Positions 26,745 to 34,901 of a DNA stretch of 64,000 nt are shown piece after piece. The position numbers and the translations under genes were made by a program. The notes beneath the pieces are model-generated. The model searched no databases, was not told the origin of the DNA, and saw nothing but the letters and a program-made list of their open reading frames with translations. Position 1 is the stretch's first letter, and each line of letters starts with the position of its first letter. Source of the DNA: Rhodanobacter fulvus Jip2 (lineage in GTDB: Bacteria; Pseudomonadota; Gammaproteobacteria; Xanthomonadales; Rhodanobacteraceae); NCBI RefSeq assembly GCF_000264315.1, contig NZ_AJXU01000044.1:61840-125839 (forward strand). Direction: 5' to 3'.

Positions 26745-27775
26745 GCTTGCTCCGATGGTGGGGCGTCAGGGGCGAAACGGTGTTTGGGCAGACCCAGCCA
26801 CTCCAGCGCGGTGCCGTGGAACAGGCGGGCGCGATCGGCGTCGCCCCGTGCCAGTTCCTCGATGCCGCTGCCGGGCTGCTGTTCCCCCAGCGGGAAAGGA
26901 TAATCGGTACCGAGCATCACCTGCTCGACGCCCGTCACATCCAGCAGATATCGCAAGGCCTGCTCGTCGTGCACGCAAGAGTCGAAGTAGAAGCGCTGGA
27001 GGTAGTCGCGCGGGTTGCGCGGATTGTCGGTGGCGACCAGGTCCGGGCGCATGCGGAAGCCGTGCTCGATGCGGCCGATGGTGAAGGGGAAACTGCCGCC
27101 GCCGTGCGCCAGCATCACGCGCAGTTTCGGCAGCCGCTCCAGCACGCCGCCGAACGCCAGGCAGCAGGCGGCGCGCGATTGTTCGGCCGGCATGCCGACC
27201 AGCCAGGGCAGCCAGTACTTGGGCATGGTGGCGGTGCCCATCATGTCCCACGGGTGCACCATCACGGCGGCGCCGAGATCGGCGGCGGCCTCGAAAAACG
27301 GGAACAGTTCCGGCGCATCCAGGTTCCAGTCGCCGCAGTGGGAGCCGATCTGCACGCCTTGCAGCCCCAGCTCGTCGATGCAGCGTTCCAGCTCGGCGAT
27401 GGCCAGCTCGGGTGCCTGCAGCGGCACCGTGCCCAGCGCCGCATAGTGGCGCGGGTGATCGCGGCACAGGCTGGCGGCGTGGTCGTTGAGATGGCGGTGC
27501 AGCTCCAGCGCCTGGTAGCCCGGCGCCCAATAGGAGAACAGCACCGGCACGGTGGAGATCACCTGCACGCCCACGCCGAAGCGGGCGTAATCGTCGATGC
27601 GCTGCTGCGGGTCGAAAGCCGAGTCCCACACTTCGCGGAAAAAACGGCCGCCCTTGTAGATGCGGTGGCGCCCGTCGGAGTGGGTCATCACCGGAAAACG
27701 GTCGTTGCCGTATTTGGCCGCCAGGTTCGGCCAGTCACGGGGGAGGATGTGCGCATGGCTGTCGATCTTCAGCAT
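26741..27775 (-). CDS. Amidohydrolase-fold decarboxylase, ACMSD type
   Basis: 344 residues from ATG 27775. The metal-binding pattern of amidohydrolase-fold decarboxylases is present: D-S-H-A-H at residues 5-9, V-M-V-H-P-W-D in the middle, and G-T-D-Y-P-F-P late. The closest family is 2-amino-3-carboxymuconate-6-semialdehyde decarboxylase, which diverts tryptophan breakdown from quinolinate/NAD toward catabolism. Clustering with kynU supports that role. Related gamma-resorcylate decarboxylases are the alternative. Confidence 0.85.
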   Translation of the reverse strand: MLKIDSHAHILPRDWPNLAAKYGNDRFPVMTHSDGRHRIYKGGRFFREVWDSAFDPQQRIDDYARFGVGVQVISTVPVLFSYWAPGYQALELHRHLNDHAASLCRDHPRHYAALGTVPLQAPELAIAELERCIDELGLQGVQIGSHCGDWNLDAPELFPFFEAAADLGAAVMVHPWDMMGTATMPKYWLPWLVGMPAEQSRAACCLAFGGVLERLPKLRVMLAHGGGSFPFTIGRIEHGFRMRPDLVATDNPRNPRDYLQRFYFDSCVHDEQALRYLLDVTGVEQVMLGTDYPFPLGEQQPGSGIEELARGDADRARLFHGTALEWLGLPKHRFAPDAPPSEQA

Positions 27776-27996
27776 CCGGGCAGTGTAAAACCGGGCCGCG
27801 GCGGTGTCGTGCCGCGGTCGCACAATCGCCCGCCGTGCCACGGCCGCAATGGCGTCGAAACGCCGCCAAAAGTGATCTCCATCCAGACGCCAAACGGCTT
27901 TCCGGCTACGATAAGGGCTTGCATGCGGCAGTCTGGACGGGGTGAGGTTGGGGTTTCGGCCATCGAACCGCCGTCATGCGCGAGAGGCGGAATCCG

Positions 27997-28557
27997 ATGA
28001 GCGATCAAGCCCAAGTCACACGCTTGCTGCATTCCGCGCAGTCGGGAAACCCGCAGGCGTTGAACGAGGCGCTGCGCCACATGTATGCGGCGCTGCACGG
28101 CATCGCCAAGGCCCAGCTCAACCGCGAGCAGATGGAGCGTACGCTGAGCGCGACGGCCCTGGTCAACGAGGCGTACCTGAAGGTTTTCGGCAGTTCGGAG
28201 CCGCCGCAGTGGGCCAACCGGCACCATCTGCTGGGTGTGGCCGCGCGCGCCATGCGTGAAGTGCTGGTGGATTCGGCGCGCCGGCGCAAGGCCGCCAAGC
28301 GGCCGCAGGAAGCCGGCCGCATGCAGTTGCTGGAGATCACCGCCGAGCTTTCCGACAACGTCGACTACGCCGTGCTGGCCGAATGCCTCGACCTGCTGGC
28401 TGCGCTGGATCCGCGCCAGGCGAACATCGTGGCCATGCGCTTTTTCATGGGCATGACCGGCGAGCAGATTGCCGCCGCGCTGGATATCTCCACCAGCACG
28501 GTGCAACGGGAGTGGCGCGTGGCGCGGGCCTGGTTGCAGCGCGAGCTGGAGCGATAG
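27997..28557 (+). CDS. ECF-type RNA polymerase sigma factor
   Basis: 186 residues with sigma region 2 (residues about 20-85, A-L-V-N-E-A-Y-L-K-V-F) and region 4 (L-D-P-R-Q-A-N-I-V-A-M-R-F-F then G-E-Q-I-A-A-A-L-D-I-S-T-S-T-V). This is the ECF-like TIGR02999-type family seen in Xanthomonadales. No anti-sigma factor or protein kinase gene adjoins it, which is unusual for the group. ATG 27997 is preferred over the upstream in-frame ATG. It is convergent with the FUSC gene. Confidence 0.88.
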   Translation: MSDQAQVTRLLHSAQSGNPQALNEALRHMYAALHGIAKAQLNREQMERTLSATALVNEAYLKVFGSSEPPQWANRHHLLGVAARAMREVLVDSARRRKAAKRPQEAGRMQLLEITAELSDNVDYAVLAECLDLLAALDPRQANIVAMRFFMGMTGEQIAAALDISTSTVQREWRVARAWLQRELER

Positions 28558-28590
28558 CGGCGCCGCGCGGACCTTGCCGCCAACCGCGGC

Positions 28591-30708
28591 TCAGGTTGCC
28601 TGGGTGGGCTTGCCCGGGTGGGAGCGCAAGCGCTGGCCGTCGGAGGTGGTGACGCTTTGCTGCACCACGTGGGCCAGCGTGTTGACGTTGTCGACCAGAC
28701 GATCGCTGATGCGGGTCAGCAGATCGGCGCCGGCGCGGTTCTCGGACATCAGCAACAGCACCACCAGCGTCTGCTGCAATGCGCGCAGGTCGGGCAGGTC
28801 GGCGGGCATGCGTTGTTCGCGCAGGGCATCGGCGATCGCGCGCAGCGTGTTCGCCACCAGCTCGATGAAGTTGCCGGTCTCCACTTGCTCGGGCAGGCTG
28901 TCGTTGTCATCGATCAAGGCTTCCAGCGTCATCGCCGTGCGGGCCAGCCGGTTGCCGTTGGCGAACAGGGCGCGCGCCACTTTCAGAAGCTCCGGCGGCG
29001 TGGCCGGTTCGGCGCGCATGCGTTCGATGGACGCCTGCGCATTGCTGCGCCGGGTGCGCGCCGCGGTACGGGTTTCGCGATGGGCCGTGCGCTGCGCGGG
29101 TTGCGCCAGTGCAGCCAGGTAATCGGCGTAGCCCTCCAGCATCTTGGCCAGGGCCGCGCGTGCGCGGCCGCGCTCCCACGTCGGCCAGGCGACGTAGGCG
29201 AGCAAGGCCATGCTGCAACCCAGCGTGGTGTTGATGACGCGATCCATCACCGCCACGCCGGAATTGACGCCATCGAACGACAGCAGGATCACCACCGTGC
29301 CGGTCAGCGCCGCCACCGCGATGCCGTAGTGGGCGCTGGCCAGGTAGCGGAACGTCATGCACAGGATGGCCAGCAACAGCAGATGCGCCCACGGCTGGTC
29401 GGGGGTGACATGCAGCAATACGGTGGTGATCACCAGGCCGGCCACCGTGCCCAGCATGCGCAGCAGGCCGAAGTTGAAGGTGGCGGCGAAGTCCGGACGC
29501 AACACGATCGCCGCCGTCATCGGCAGCCAGTAGCCGTGCGGCAGGCCCAGCAGGCGCGAAATCCACAGTGCCGCCGTGAGGCAGACGGCGGTGCGCACGG
29601 CATGGCAGAAAGCCACCGAGTGCACGGTGAGATTGGCGCGCAAGGTGGCCACGCCGGAGCCGCTTCGCAGCGCCTTGGGCAGTTGCGTTTCCGCCGCCCC
29701 TGCGCGCAATTCACCGCGGCTGCCGGCCCAGTCGGCGTTGCGTACCGCGGCGGACAGCTGGCCGGTCAGCGCATGCACGTGCCGGTTCATGCCGGCGCTG
29801 GGCTGGGTGCCGTCGATCTCGGTCTCGCACGCTTGCAGTCGTTGCAGCGTGCGGGCGGCCTGGGTGGGTGTTTCGCCTTCCTCCAGCGCGGTGGCGATGC
29901 CTGAAAGCACCTCGGCGGCCTGCTCGCGGAATTTGCGATAGACGTCGTTTTCCGCGTCCAGTTCGCCCATGGCGACGAATTCCAGCCGCATCCGCTCGGC
30001 CAGCTCCAGCAGCACGCCGAACGCTTCCATTGCCCGGCCGTGCGAGCGGTGCCGGCCCAGCAAGGTGTGCTGCAGGGTCGTCATGGCGTCGGTCAGTGCG
30101 GGAGCGTCGGCGTTGTCCTGCGACGGCTGTGTGGCCTGCTTGGCCAGGCCGGTGTACACGGTGGCCAGTATCTGGCGCTCGGGCCAGTAGCGCTGCAACG
30201 GCCACGCGGCCAGCGAAAACAGGGCCAGCAACAGGCCGCCGCAAACAATCAGCACCGATGCGCTTGCCGCCTGCGCCAGTGGCATCGGCGTGGCCGCCGT
30301 GATCACCAGCAGGATCATGCTGGTCATGCCGACGCGGGCGGTATCGGTACCGAACACCACCAGCAGCCCGCCACAAAAGCCGAACGCCGCGGTGGCCAGC
30401 AGGATCGGCAGCAAGTGGCCGCCGATCAGGAACCCCAGCAACGAGGCGGTGCCGGCTGCCAGCGACGCCAGCAGCAACTGGCGCATGCGCTGGCGGTACG
30501 GGCCGGGCTGATCGGAGAACATCGTGTTGAGCGCGCCAGCGGCCACGCCCAGACCCACCTGCGGATGGCCGGTGCCCAGGCCGACCGCCAGCGGCAGCAC
30601 GACCGCTGCGGTATTGCGCACGACGACCCGCCAGGGCACGTCGGGCCGCTTGATACGGACCAGACTCTCGATCGCGTGGGCGCGTAGCGAATAACCGCTG
30701 GAGGGCAT
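28591..30708 (-). CDS. FUSC/AaeB-like inner membrane protein (putative aromatic-acid exporter family)
   Basis: 705 residues with two membrane blocks (about 30-180 and 375-520), each with several hydrophobic helices, and two large cytoplasmic helical regions. The second block has the family pattern H-G-Y-W-L-P-M-T-A-A-I-V-L-R-P-D-F. FUSC proteins are related to AaeB (p-hydroxybenzoate efflux) and YccS; function is proven for few. A second, only distantly similar FUSC protein lies at 61687-63831 beside the pigment cluster. Monocistronic by context. Confidence 0.82.
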   Translation of the reverse strand: MPSSGYSLRAHAIESLVRIKRPDVPWRVVVRNTAAVVLPLAVGLGTGHPQVGLGVAAGALNTMFSDQPGPYRQRMRQLLLASLAAGTASLLGFLIGGHLLPILLATAAFGFCGGLLVVFGTDTARVGMTSMILLVITAATPMPLAQAASASVLIVCGGLLLALFSLAAWPLQRYWPERQILATVYTGLAKQATQPSQDNADAPALTDAMTTLQHTLLGRHRSHGRAMEAFGVLLELAERMRLEFVAMGELDAENDVYRKFREQAAEVLSGIATALEEGETPTQAARTLQRLQACETEIDGTQPSAGMNRHVHALTGQLSAAVRNADWAGSRGELRAGAAETQLPKALRSGSGVATLRANLTVHSVAFCHAVRTAVCLTAALWISRLLGLPHGYWLPMTAAIVLRPDFAATFNFGLLRMLGTVAGLVITTVLLHVTPDQPWAHLLLLAILCMTFRYLASAHYGIAVAALTGTVVILLSFDGVNSGVAVMDRVINTTLGCSMALLAYVAWPTWERGRARAALAKMLEGYADYLAALAQPAQRTAHRETRTAARTRRSNAQASIERMRAEPATPPELLKVARALFANGNRLARTAMTLEALIDDNDSLPEQVETGNFIELVANTLRAIADALREQRMPADLPDLRALQQTLVVLLLMSENRAGADLLTRISDRLVDNVNTLAHVVQQSVTTSDGQRLRSHPGKPTQAT

Positions 30709-30910
30709 GGGTGTCTGTCGCCGCGAGGTGGGTTGTTCAGTGGGGAGAGTAGCGCGGCGGGGTGAATTCGATGATGAGCATTTGGGCGTAAGGTTGGATG
30801 ACCAGCCTACGGCTGTTGTAGAGCTCTTTCAGCTTTCGCTGGAACGAGGGGGCGGGGCGCCAGGTTTTTTGGGTCAAGACAAGTAGCTGTCTACGGGCAT
30901 GACGCCGTTC

Positions 30911-31317
30911 GGGGCTGGGGCAAGTAGCGGTCCATGGAGTGCTGCCGCTCGGCTCCTGCCTCGCCCTCGCCTGACGCGTGGAATGCCTTTGGGCATTCCA
31001 CAAGCGCGTTGAGGAGCTGGGGCAAATAACCGTCCGTGGAGCGCTGCCGCTCGGCTTCCTGCCTCGCCCTCGCCTGACGCGTGGAATGCCTTTGGGCATT
31101 CCACAGGCGCGTTGAGGAGCTGAGGCAAGTAGCCGTCCGTGGAGCGCCGCCGCTCGGCTTCCTGCCTCGCCCTCGCCTGACGCGTGGAATGCCTTTGGGC
31201 ATTCCACAAGCGCGTTGAGGAGCTGAGGCAAGTAACCGTCCGTGGAGCGCTGCCGCTCGGCTTCCTGCCTCGCCCTCGCCTGACGCGTGGAATGCCTTTG
31301 GGCATTCCACAAGCGCG
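30911..31317. repeat. 103-bp tandem repeat array, about four units, each with a 10-bp-stem hairpin
   Basis: GTGGAATGCC-TTTG-GGCATTCCAC hairpins start at 30978, 31081, 31184 and 31287, exactly 103 bp apart. The first unit is slightly diverged; the others differ by only a few bases. The array ends at the stop codon of efpL. Because 103 is not a multiple of three, the minus strand stays open in all frames (up to 191 codons), but this is a by-product of the repeat. The remaining gap sequence (30709-30910) contains a minus-strand S-F-Q-R-K-L-K-type remnant like other dispersed xanthomonad repeats and no gene. Confidence 0.92.
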
Positions 31318-31881
31318 TCAGGCTCGACCAGCGAATTCGCCGGTCAGGGTGTTGACCCAGACTTTCTCGCCGTTGGCGATGTACTCGGGCACCTGGATCT
31401 CGATGCCGGTCGAGAGGCTTGCCGGCTTGTTGCGCTTGGTGGCGCTGGAGCCTTTCATTTCCGGCGCGGTATCGACGACGGTGAGGATCACGCTGCTGGG
31501 CACCTGCAGGCCTACCGGCGCGTCGTCGATCAGCTGCACGTAGTAGCCCTCGATGCCTTCGACGATGTAGCCGGCGTTGTCACCGACCAGCTCCGGCGAC
31601 AGCGGGTACTGGGTGTAATCCTCGGCATCCATGAAGACGAACGCGCCGTCGTCCATGTAGGAGAAATTCGCCGCGCGGCGTACCAGATCCATCTCCCTGA
31701 TGTCGTCGTCGGCACGCAGGCTGAGGTCGTATTTGCGCCCGCCCGGGATCGAATACAGGGTGAAGCGATAGGTGACGTTGCCGCCCCGCGCGCTGGGCGA
31801 GCTGCGCTCGATGTCGCGCACCTGGTACACGGTGCCTTCGTGCTCGACGACATTGCCTTTCTTGGTATCGGAAGCTTTCAT
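31318..31881 (-). CDS. efpL: Elongation factor P-like protein EfpL (YeiP)
   Basis: EF-P paralogue that relieves ribosome stalling at proline-containing motifs. 187 residues with three beta-barrel domains. It is the YeiP/EfpL branch, not EF-P: the tip loop is S-P-S-A-R-G-G (an Arg where EF-P has modifiable Lys), and [17 protein letters not shown] and [13 protein letters not shown] are branch motifs. ATG 31881 is chosen; the upstream extension translates a repeat. It lies between the 103-bp array downstream and a GGGATTC inverted repeat upstream. Confidence 0.93.
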   Translation of the reverse strand: MKASDTKKGNVVEHEGTVYQVRDIERSSPSARGGNVTYRFTLYSIPGGRKYDLSLRADDDIREMDLVRRAANFSYMDDGAFVFMDAEDYTQYPLSPELVGDNAGYIVEGIEGYYVQLIDDAPVGLQVPSSVILTVVDTAPEMKGSSATKRNKPASLSTGIEIQVPEYIANGEKVWVNTLTGEFAGRA

Positions 31882-31888
31882 GTGTTTG

Positions 31889-31970
31889 GGATTCGAGAGT
31901 TGGGATTCGGGATTCGTTAAAGCGTCGGGGCCGGGGCGTGATCGGGTTTGCGAATCCCGAATCTCGAATC
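31889..31970. repeat. Inverted GGGATTC-type repeat pair upstream of efpL
   Basis: GATTCGGGATTCG (31904-31916) is perfectly complementary in inverted order to CGAATCCCGAATC (31951-31963), with more GGGATTC copies outside. The pair fills the 100-bp gap between efpL and the SDR gene and could fold into a long hairpin. Confidence 0.8.
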
Positions 31971-31981
31971 CCCCATTCCGA

Positions 31982-32749
31982 TTACCTGGGCTGCAACCGC
32001 ACCGCCCCGTCCAGCCTGATGGTCTCGCCATTGATGTAGCGATTGCCCAGGATGAAGGCCACGGTGCTGGCGAATTCGTCGGGTTGGCCCAGGCGGGCGG
32101 GGAACGGGATCGATGCGTTCAGCGATGCCTGCACTTCCGCCGACATGCCATCGACCATGGGGGTCCAGAAGATGCCCGGGGCGATGGTGGCCACGCGGAT
32201 GCCGAAGCGCGCCAGCTCGCGCGCCATCGGCAGGGTCATGCCCACCACGCCGCCCTTGGAGGCGGAGTAGGCGGCTTGCCCGATCTGGCCTTCGTAGGCG
32301 GCGACGCTGGCGGTGTTGATGATCACGCCGCGCTCGCCGTCCTCGCCCGCGTCGTTGTGCTGCATCAGCGCGGCGCCGGCCTTGGCCACGTTGAAGCTGC
32401 CGACGAGGTTCACCATGACGGTGCCGGAAAAATTGGCCAGCGGCATCGCGCCCTGCTTGCCCAGCACGCGGCCCGCGCCCAGGATGCCGGCGCAGTTCAT
32501 CACCACGTTGAGCCCGCCCATCGCGTGGTGTGCCGCCGCTGCGTTGGTGGCCACGCCATCTTCGGAGGTGACATCGGTGCGCAGGAAACGCGCGGCGTCG
32601 CCCAGTTCGCCGGCGGCGGCGTGGCCGTTGGCGTCGTTGACGTCGAACAAGGTCACCTTGCCGCCGCTGGCGACCAACTGCCGCGCCACCGCCAGGCCGA
32701 GGCCGGATGCGCCGCCGGTGATGATTGCCTTGACCTGATCGAGTTGCAT
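31982..32749 (-). CDS. SDR-family 3-hydroxyacyl-CoA dehydrogenase (HSD17B10-like)
   Basis: 255 residues. NAD loop [13 protein letters not shown], catalytic Y-S-A-S-K-G-G. The C-terminal [13 protein letters not shown] is typical of the type II 3-hydroxyacyl-CoA dehydrogenase group, which acts in isoleucine/branched-chain and fatty acid oxidation. Its neighbourhood with liu genes and a thiolase fits branched-chain catabolism. ATG 32749 is chosen over the upstream open frame. Confidence 0.88.
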   Translation of the reverse strand: MQLDQVKAIITGGASGLGLAVARQLVASGGKVTLFDVNDANGHAAAGELGDAARFLRTDVTSEDGVATNAAAAHHAMGGLNVVMNCAGILGAGRVLGKQGAMPLANFSGTVMVNLVGSFNVAKAGAALMQHNDAGEDGERGVIINTASVAAYEGQIGQAAYSASKGGVVGMTLPMARELARFGIRVATIAPGIFWTPMVDGMSAEVQASLNASIPFPARLGQPDEFASTVAFILGNRYINGETIRLDGAVRLQPR

Positions 32750-32780
32750 GGAATGTCCCGGTGGGGAAGGGCCCGCCATC

Positions 32781-33383
32781 TTAACCGAGCGCGTCGTCGC
32801 CGTGATCCAGCGGCGTCTGCCTCTGTGCGGGGGCAAGCCGGGGAAACGGCGTGACCGGCCGGGGCGGGTTCGCCGCGGGCTGCAGCTCCTTCTGCCACAC
32901 GCCCACGTCCCACCATTGGCCCAGTTTGTAGCCGCTCTGGCGCCACACGCCGGCGGGGGTGAAACCCATGGCTTCGTGCATCGCCACGCTGACCGTGCCG
33001 GGCAGGGTGATCACGCCCACCGCCTGGGTGAGGCCCTGTTCGCGCATCACGTCGAGCAGCACGCCGTACAACCGTCGCGCGATGCCGCGCCGCTGCGCAT
33101 CGTCGCGTACGTAGATCGAGGTTTCGGCGATCCAGTCGTAGGCGGCGCGCTCGCGGAAACGTCCGGCATAGGCATAGGCGAGGACGTCGCCCGCTTCTTC
33201 CCACACCAGCCACGGGTAGTGCTGCAACCGGGCCAGGATGCGCCCGGCCATGGCGTCCACGCCGGGCAGCTCGGTTTCGAAGGTGGCCACGCCGTGGGTG
33301 ATCGACGGCGCGTAGATGGCGTGGATGGCGGCGGCGTCTTCCACGCGCGCCGTGCGGATGGGCAGGCTCAAGGTAGGGCTCAC
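32781..33383 (-). CDS. GNAT acetyltransferase, phosphinothricin N-acetyltransferase-like
   Basis: 200 residues from GTG 33383, which overlaps the upstream stop (GTGA). The GNAT domain shows I-R-T-A-R-V-E-D-A-A-A-I, T-F-E-T-E, Y-A-Y-A-G-R-F-R-E-R-A-A-Y-D-W and the acetyl-CoA loop D-A-Q-R-R-G-I-A-R-R-L-Y. The G-F-x-x-A-G-V-W-R-Q-S-G-Y-K family ending is present. This family acetylates methionine sulfoximine-like amino acid analogues. The Pro/Arg-rich last 30 residues are extra. Confidence 0.87.
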   Translation of the reverse strand: MSPTLSLPIRTARVEDAAAIHAIYAPSITHGVATFETELPGVDAMAGRILARLQHYPWLVWEEAGDVLAYAYAGRFRERAAYDWIAETSIYVRDDAQRRGIARRLYGVLLDVMREQGLTQAVGVITLPGTVSVAMHEAMGFTPAGVWRQSGYKLGQWWDVGVWQKELQPAANPPRPVTPFPRLAPAQRQTPLDHGDDALG

Positions 33384-33868
33384 AGTTCGCGGATGAAAAA
33401 GCGGTCGCAACTGAAATGTCCGGTGCCGCCCATCGGTGCGCACAGCGGGGTGAAGCCGCTGTGCTTGTACAGCGCCTGCGCCGCGTCCATGCCGGTCAGT
33501 GTTTCCAGGTAGCAGCGCTTGAAGCCGTGGGCGCGGGCGGTATCGAGACAGCGCTGCATCATCGCGCGGCCGGCGCCGATGCCGCGCGCGGCGGGCAGGA
33601 AGTACATCTTGCGCAGTTCGCAGACATCCGGCTCGGCGTTCTGCAGCGGCGCGACGCCACCGCCGCCGATCACCGTGCCGTCGCGCTCGACCACGAAATA
33701 GCTGCTGCGCGGCTGCGCGTAGGAGGCGGTCATCATGTCCACCTCGGCATCGTTGATGGCGAAGCCGGGGCCATCGGCGCCGAACTCGGGCATCACGGCG
33801 CGGATGATCGCGGCCATGGCCGCGTCGTCGGCGGGTTGGATCGGGCGGATCAGGAAAGTGTCGGTCAT
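33380..33868 (-). CDS. GNAT family N-acetyltransferase
   Basis: 162 residues: N-terminal F-L-I-R-P-I-Q-P-A-D-D, G-G-G-G-V-A-P-L, E-L-R-K-M-Y-F-L-P-A-A-R-G-I-G-A-G (acetyl-CoA binding) and L-Y-K-H-S-G-F-T-P-L. Substrate unknown. Translationally coupled to the phosphinothricin-type acetyltransferase gene downstream. Confidence 0.85.
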   Translation of the reverse strand: MTDTFLIRPIQPADDAAMAAIIRAVMPEFGADGPGFAINDAEVDMMTASYAQPRSSYFVVERDGTVIGGGGVAPLQNAEPDVCELRKMYFLPAARGIGAGRAMMQRCLDTARAHGFKRCYLETLTGMDAAQALYKHSGFTPLCAPMGGTGHFSCDRFFIREL

Positions 33869-33906
33869 GGCGTGGGTGCGCCGCAGTGGGGGGGAGGGAT
33901 GGTAGC

Positions 33907-34809
33907 TCAGGCCGCGGCGGTGCGCGCCCGGGTCACGCGGCTGGCGGTTTCCTTGTGCAGTTGCGTGGCCAGCCACGCGCCGGTGTTGATCAGCAGGTCG
34001 AGATCGACGCCGGTTTCCAGCCCCATGCCGTGCAGCATGTAGACCACGTCCTCGCTGGCCACGTTGCCGGTGGCGCCCTTGGCGTACGGACAACCGCCCG
34101 TGCCGGACACGGCGCTGTCGATCACGCGCACGCCTTCCTCCAGGCAGGCCAGGATGTTGGCCAGCGCCTGGCCGTAGGTGTCGTGGAAATGCACCGCCAG
34201 CGCCGCCATCGGCACCTCGCCGGCCACCGCCCGCAGCATGGCGCGCGCCTTGGCCGGCGTGCCCACGCCGATGGTGTCGCCCAAAGAAATTTCGTGGCAA
34301 CCCATTTGGTGCAACCGCCGCGCCACGCGCACCACGTCGCTTATCGCCACGTCGCCCTGGTAGGGACAACCCAGCACGGTGGACACGTAGCCGCGCACGC
34401 CCACGCCATCGGCCCGCGCCCGCTCCAGCACGGGCGCGAAACGCTCGATGGATTCGTCGATGGAGGCGTTGATGTTGCGGCGGTTGAACGCCTCCGAAGC
34501 GGCGGTGAATACCGCCACATCGGTGGCGCCGGCGGCCAGCGCGCGCTGGTAGCCCTGCATGTTGGGCACCAGCACCGGATAACTCACGCCCGGCTTCTTG
34601 CGGATGCCGCCGAACACTTCCGCCGCGTCGGCCAGCTGCGGCACCCATTGCGGGCTGACGAAACTGGTGGCCTCGATCGTCTGCAAGCCGGTATCCGACA
34701 GCCGGTCGATCAGTTCGATCTTCACCGTCGCCGGCAGCAGCGTCTTTTCATTCTGCAGCCCGTCGCGCGCGCCGACTTCGACGATGCGGACGTGGTCGGA
34801 TGAGATCAT
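33907..34809 (-). CDS. liuE: Hydroxymethylglutaryl-CoA lyase
   Basis: Final step of leucine breakdown: HMG-CoA to acetyl-CoA and acetoacetate. 300 residues of the DRE-TIM fold with V-E-V-G-A-R-D-G-L-Q-N-E, H-F-H-D-T-Y-G-Q-A (metal His pair), and the signature S-G-T-G-G-C-P-Y-A-K-G-A-T-G-N with catalytic Cys. It is the downstream member of a minus-strand group with liuD and liuC. A diverged REP pair lies between it and liuD. Confidence 0.95.
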   Translation of the reverse strand: MISSDHVRIVEVGARDGLQNEKTLLPATVKIELIDRLSDTGLQTIEATSFVSPQWVPQLADAAEVFGGIRKKPGVSYPVLVPNMQGYQRALAAGATDVAVFTAASEAFNRRNINASIDESIERFAPVLERARADGVGVRGYVSTVLGCPYQGDVAISDVVRVARRLHQMGCHEISLGDTIGVGTPAKARAMLRAVAGEVPMAALAVHFHDTYGQALANILACLEEGVRVIDSAVSGTGGCPYAKGATGNVASEDVVYMLHGMGLETGVDLDLLINTGAWLATQLHKETASRVTRARTAAA

Positions 34810-34831
34810 GGCAAGCTCCGGTTTTTCTGCA

Positions 34832-34899
34832 GGAGCGACTTAAGTCGCGATGCTTTTCGTTACATGGCAAAGAGCATCGCGACTGAAGTCGCTCCCACA
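34832..34899. repeat. Diverged inverted REP pair between liuD and liuE
   Basis: GGAGCGACTTAAGTCGCGATGCT (34832-34854) is matched by an inverted copy at 34873-34895 with one mismatch. It is the same general family as the pair at 17741-17820. Confidence 0.8.
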
Positions 34900-34901
34900 A
34901 T

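Noticed and set aside
30737..31312. Minus-strand open frames of 191, 143 and 139 codons
   Set aside because: They exist only because the 103-bp repeat unit lacks stops on that strand; shifting by one frame per unit gives the same peptides in rotation, and there is no ribosome site or family match.
30911..31317. Possible CRISPR array
   Set aside because: Units are contiguous 103-bp copies with no variable spacers and no cas genes nearby.
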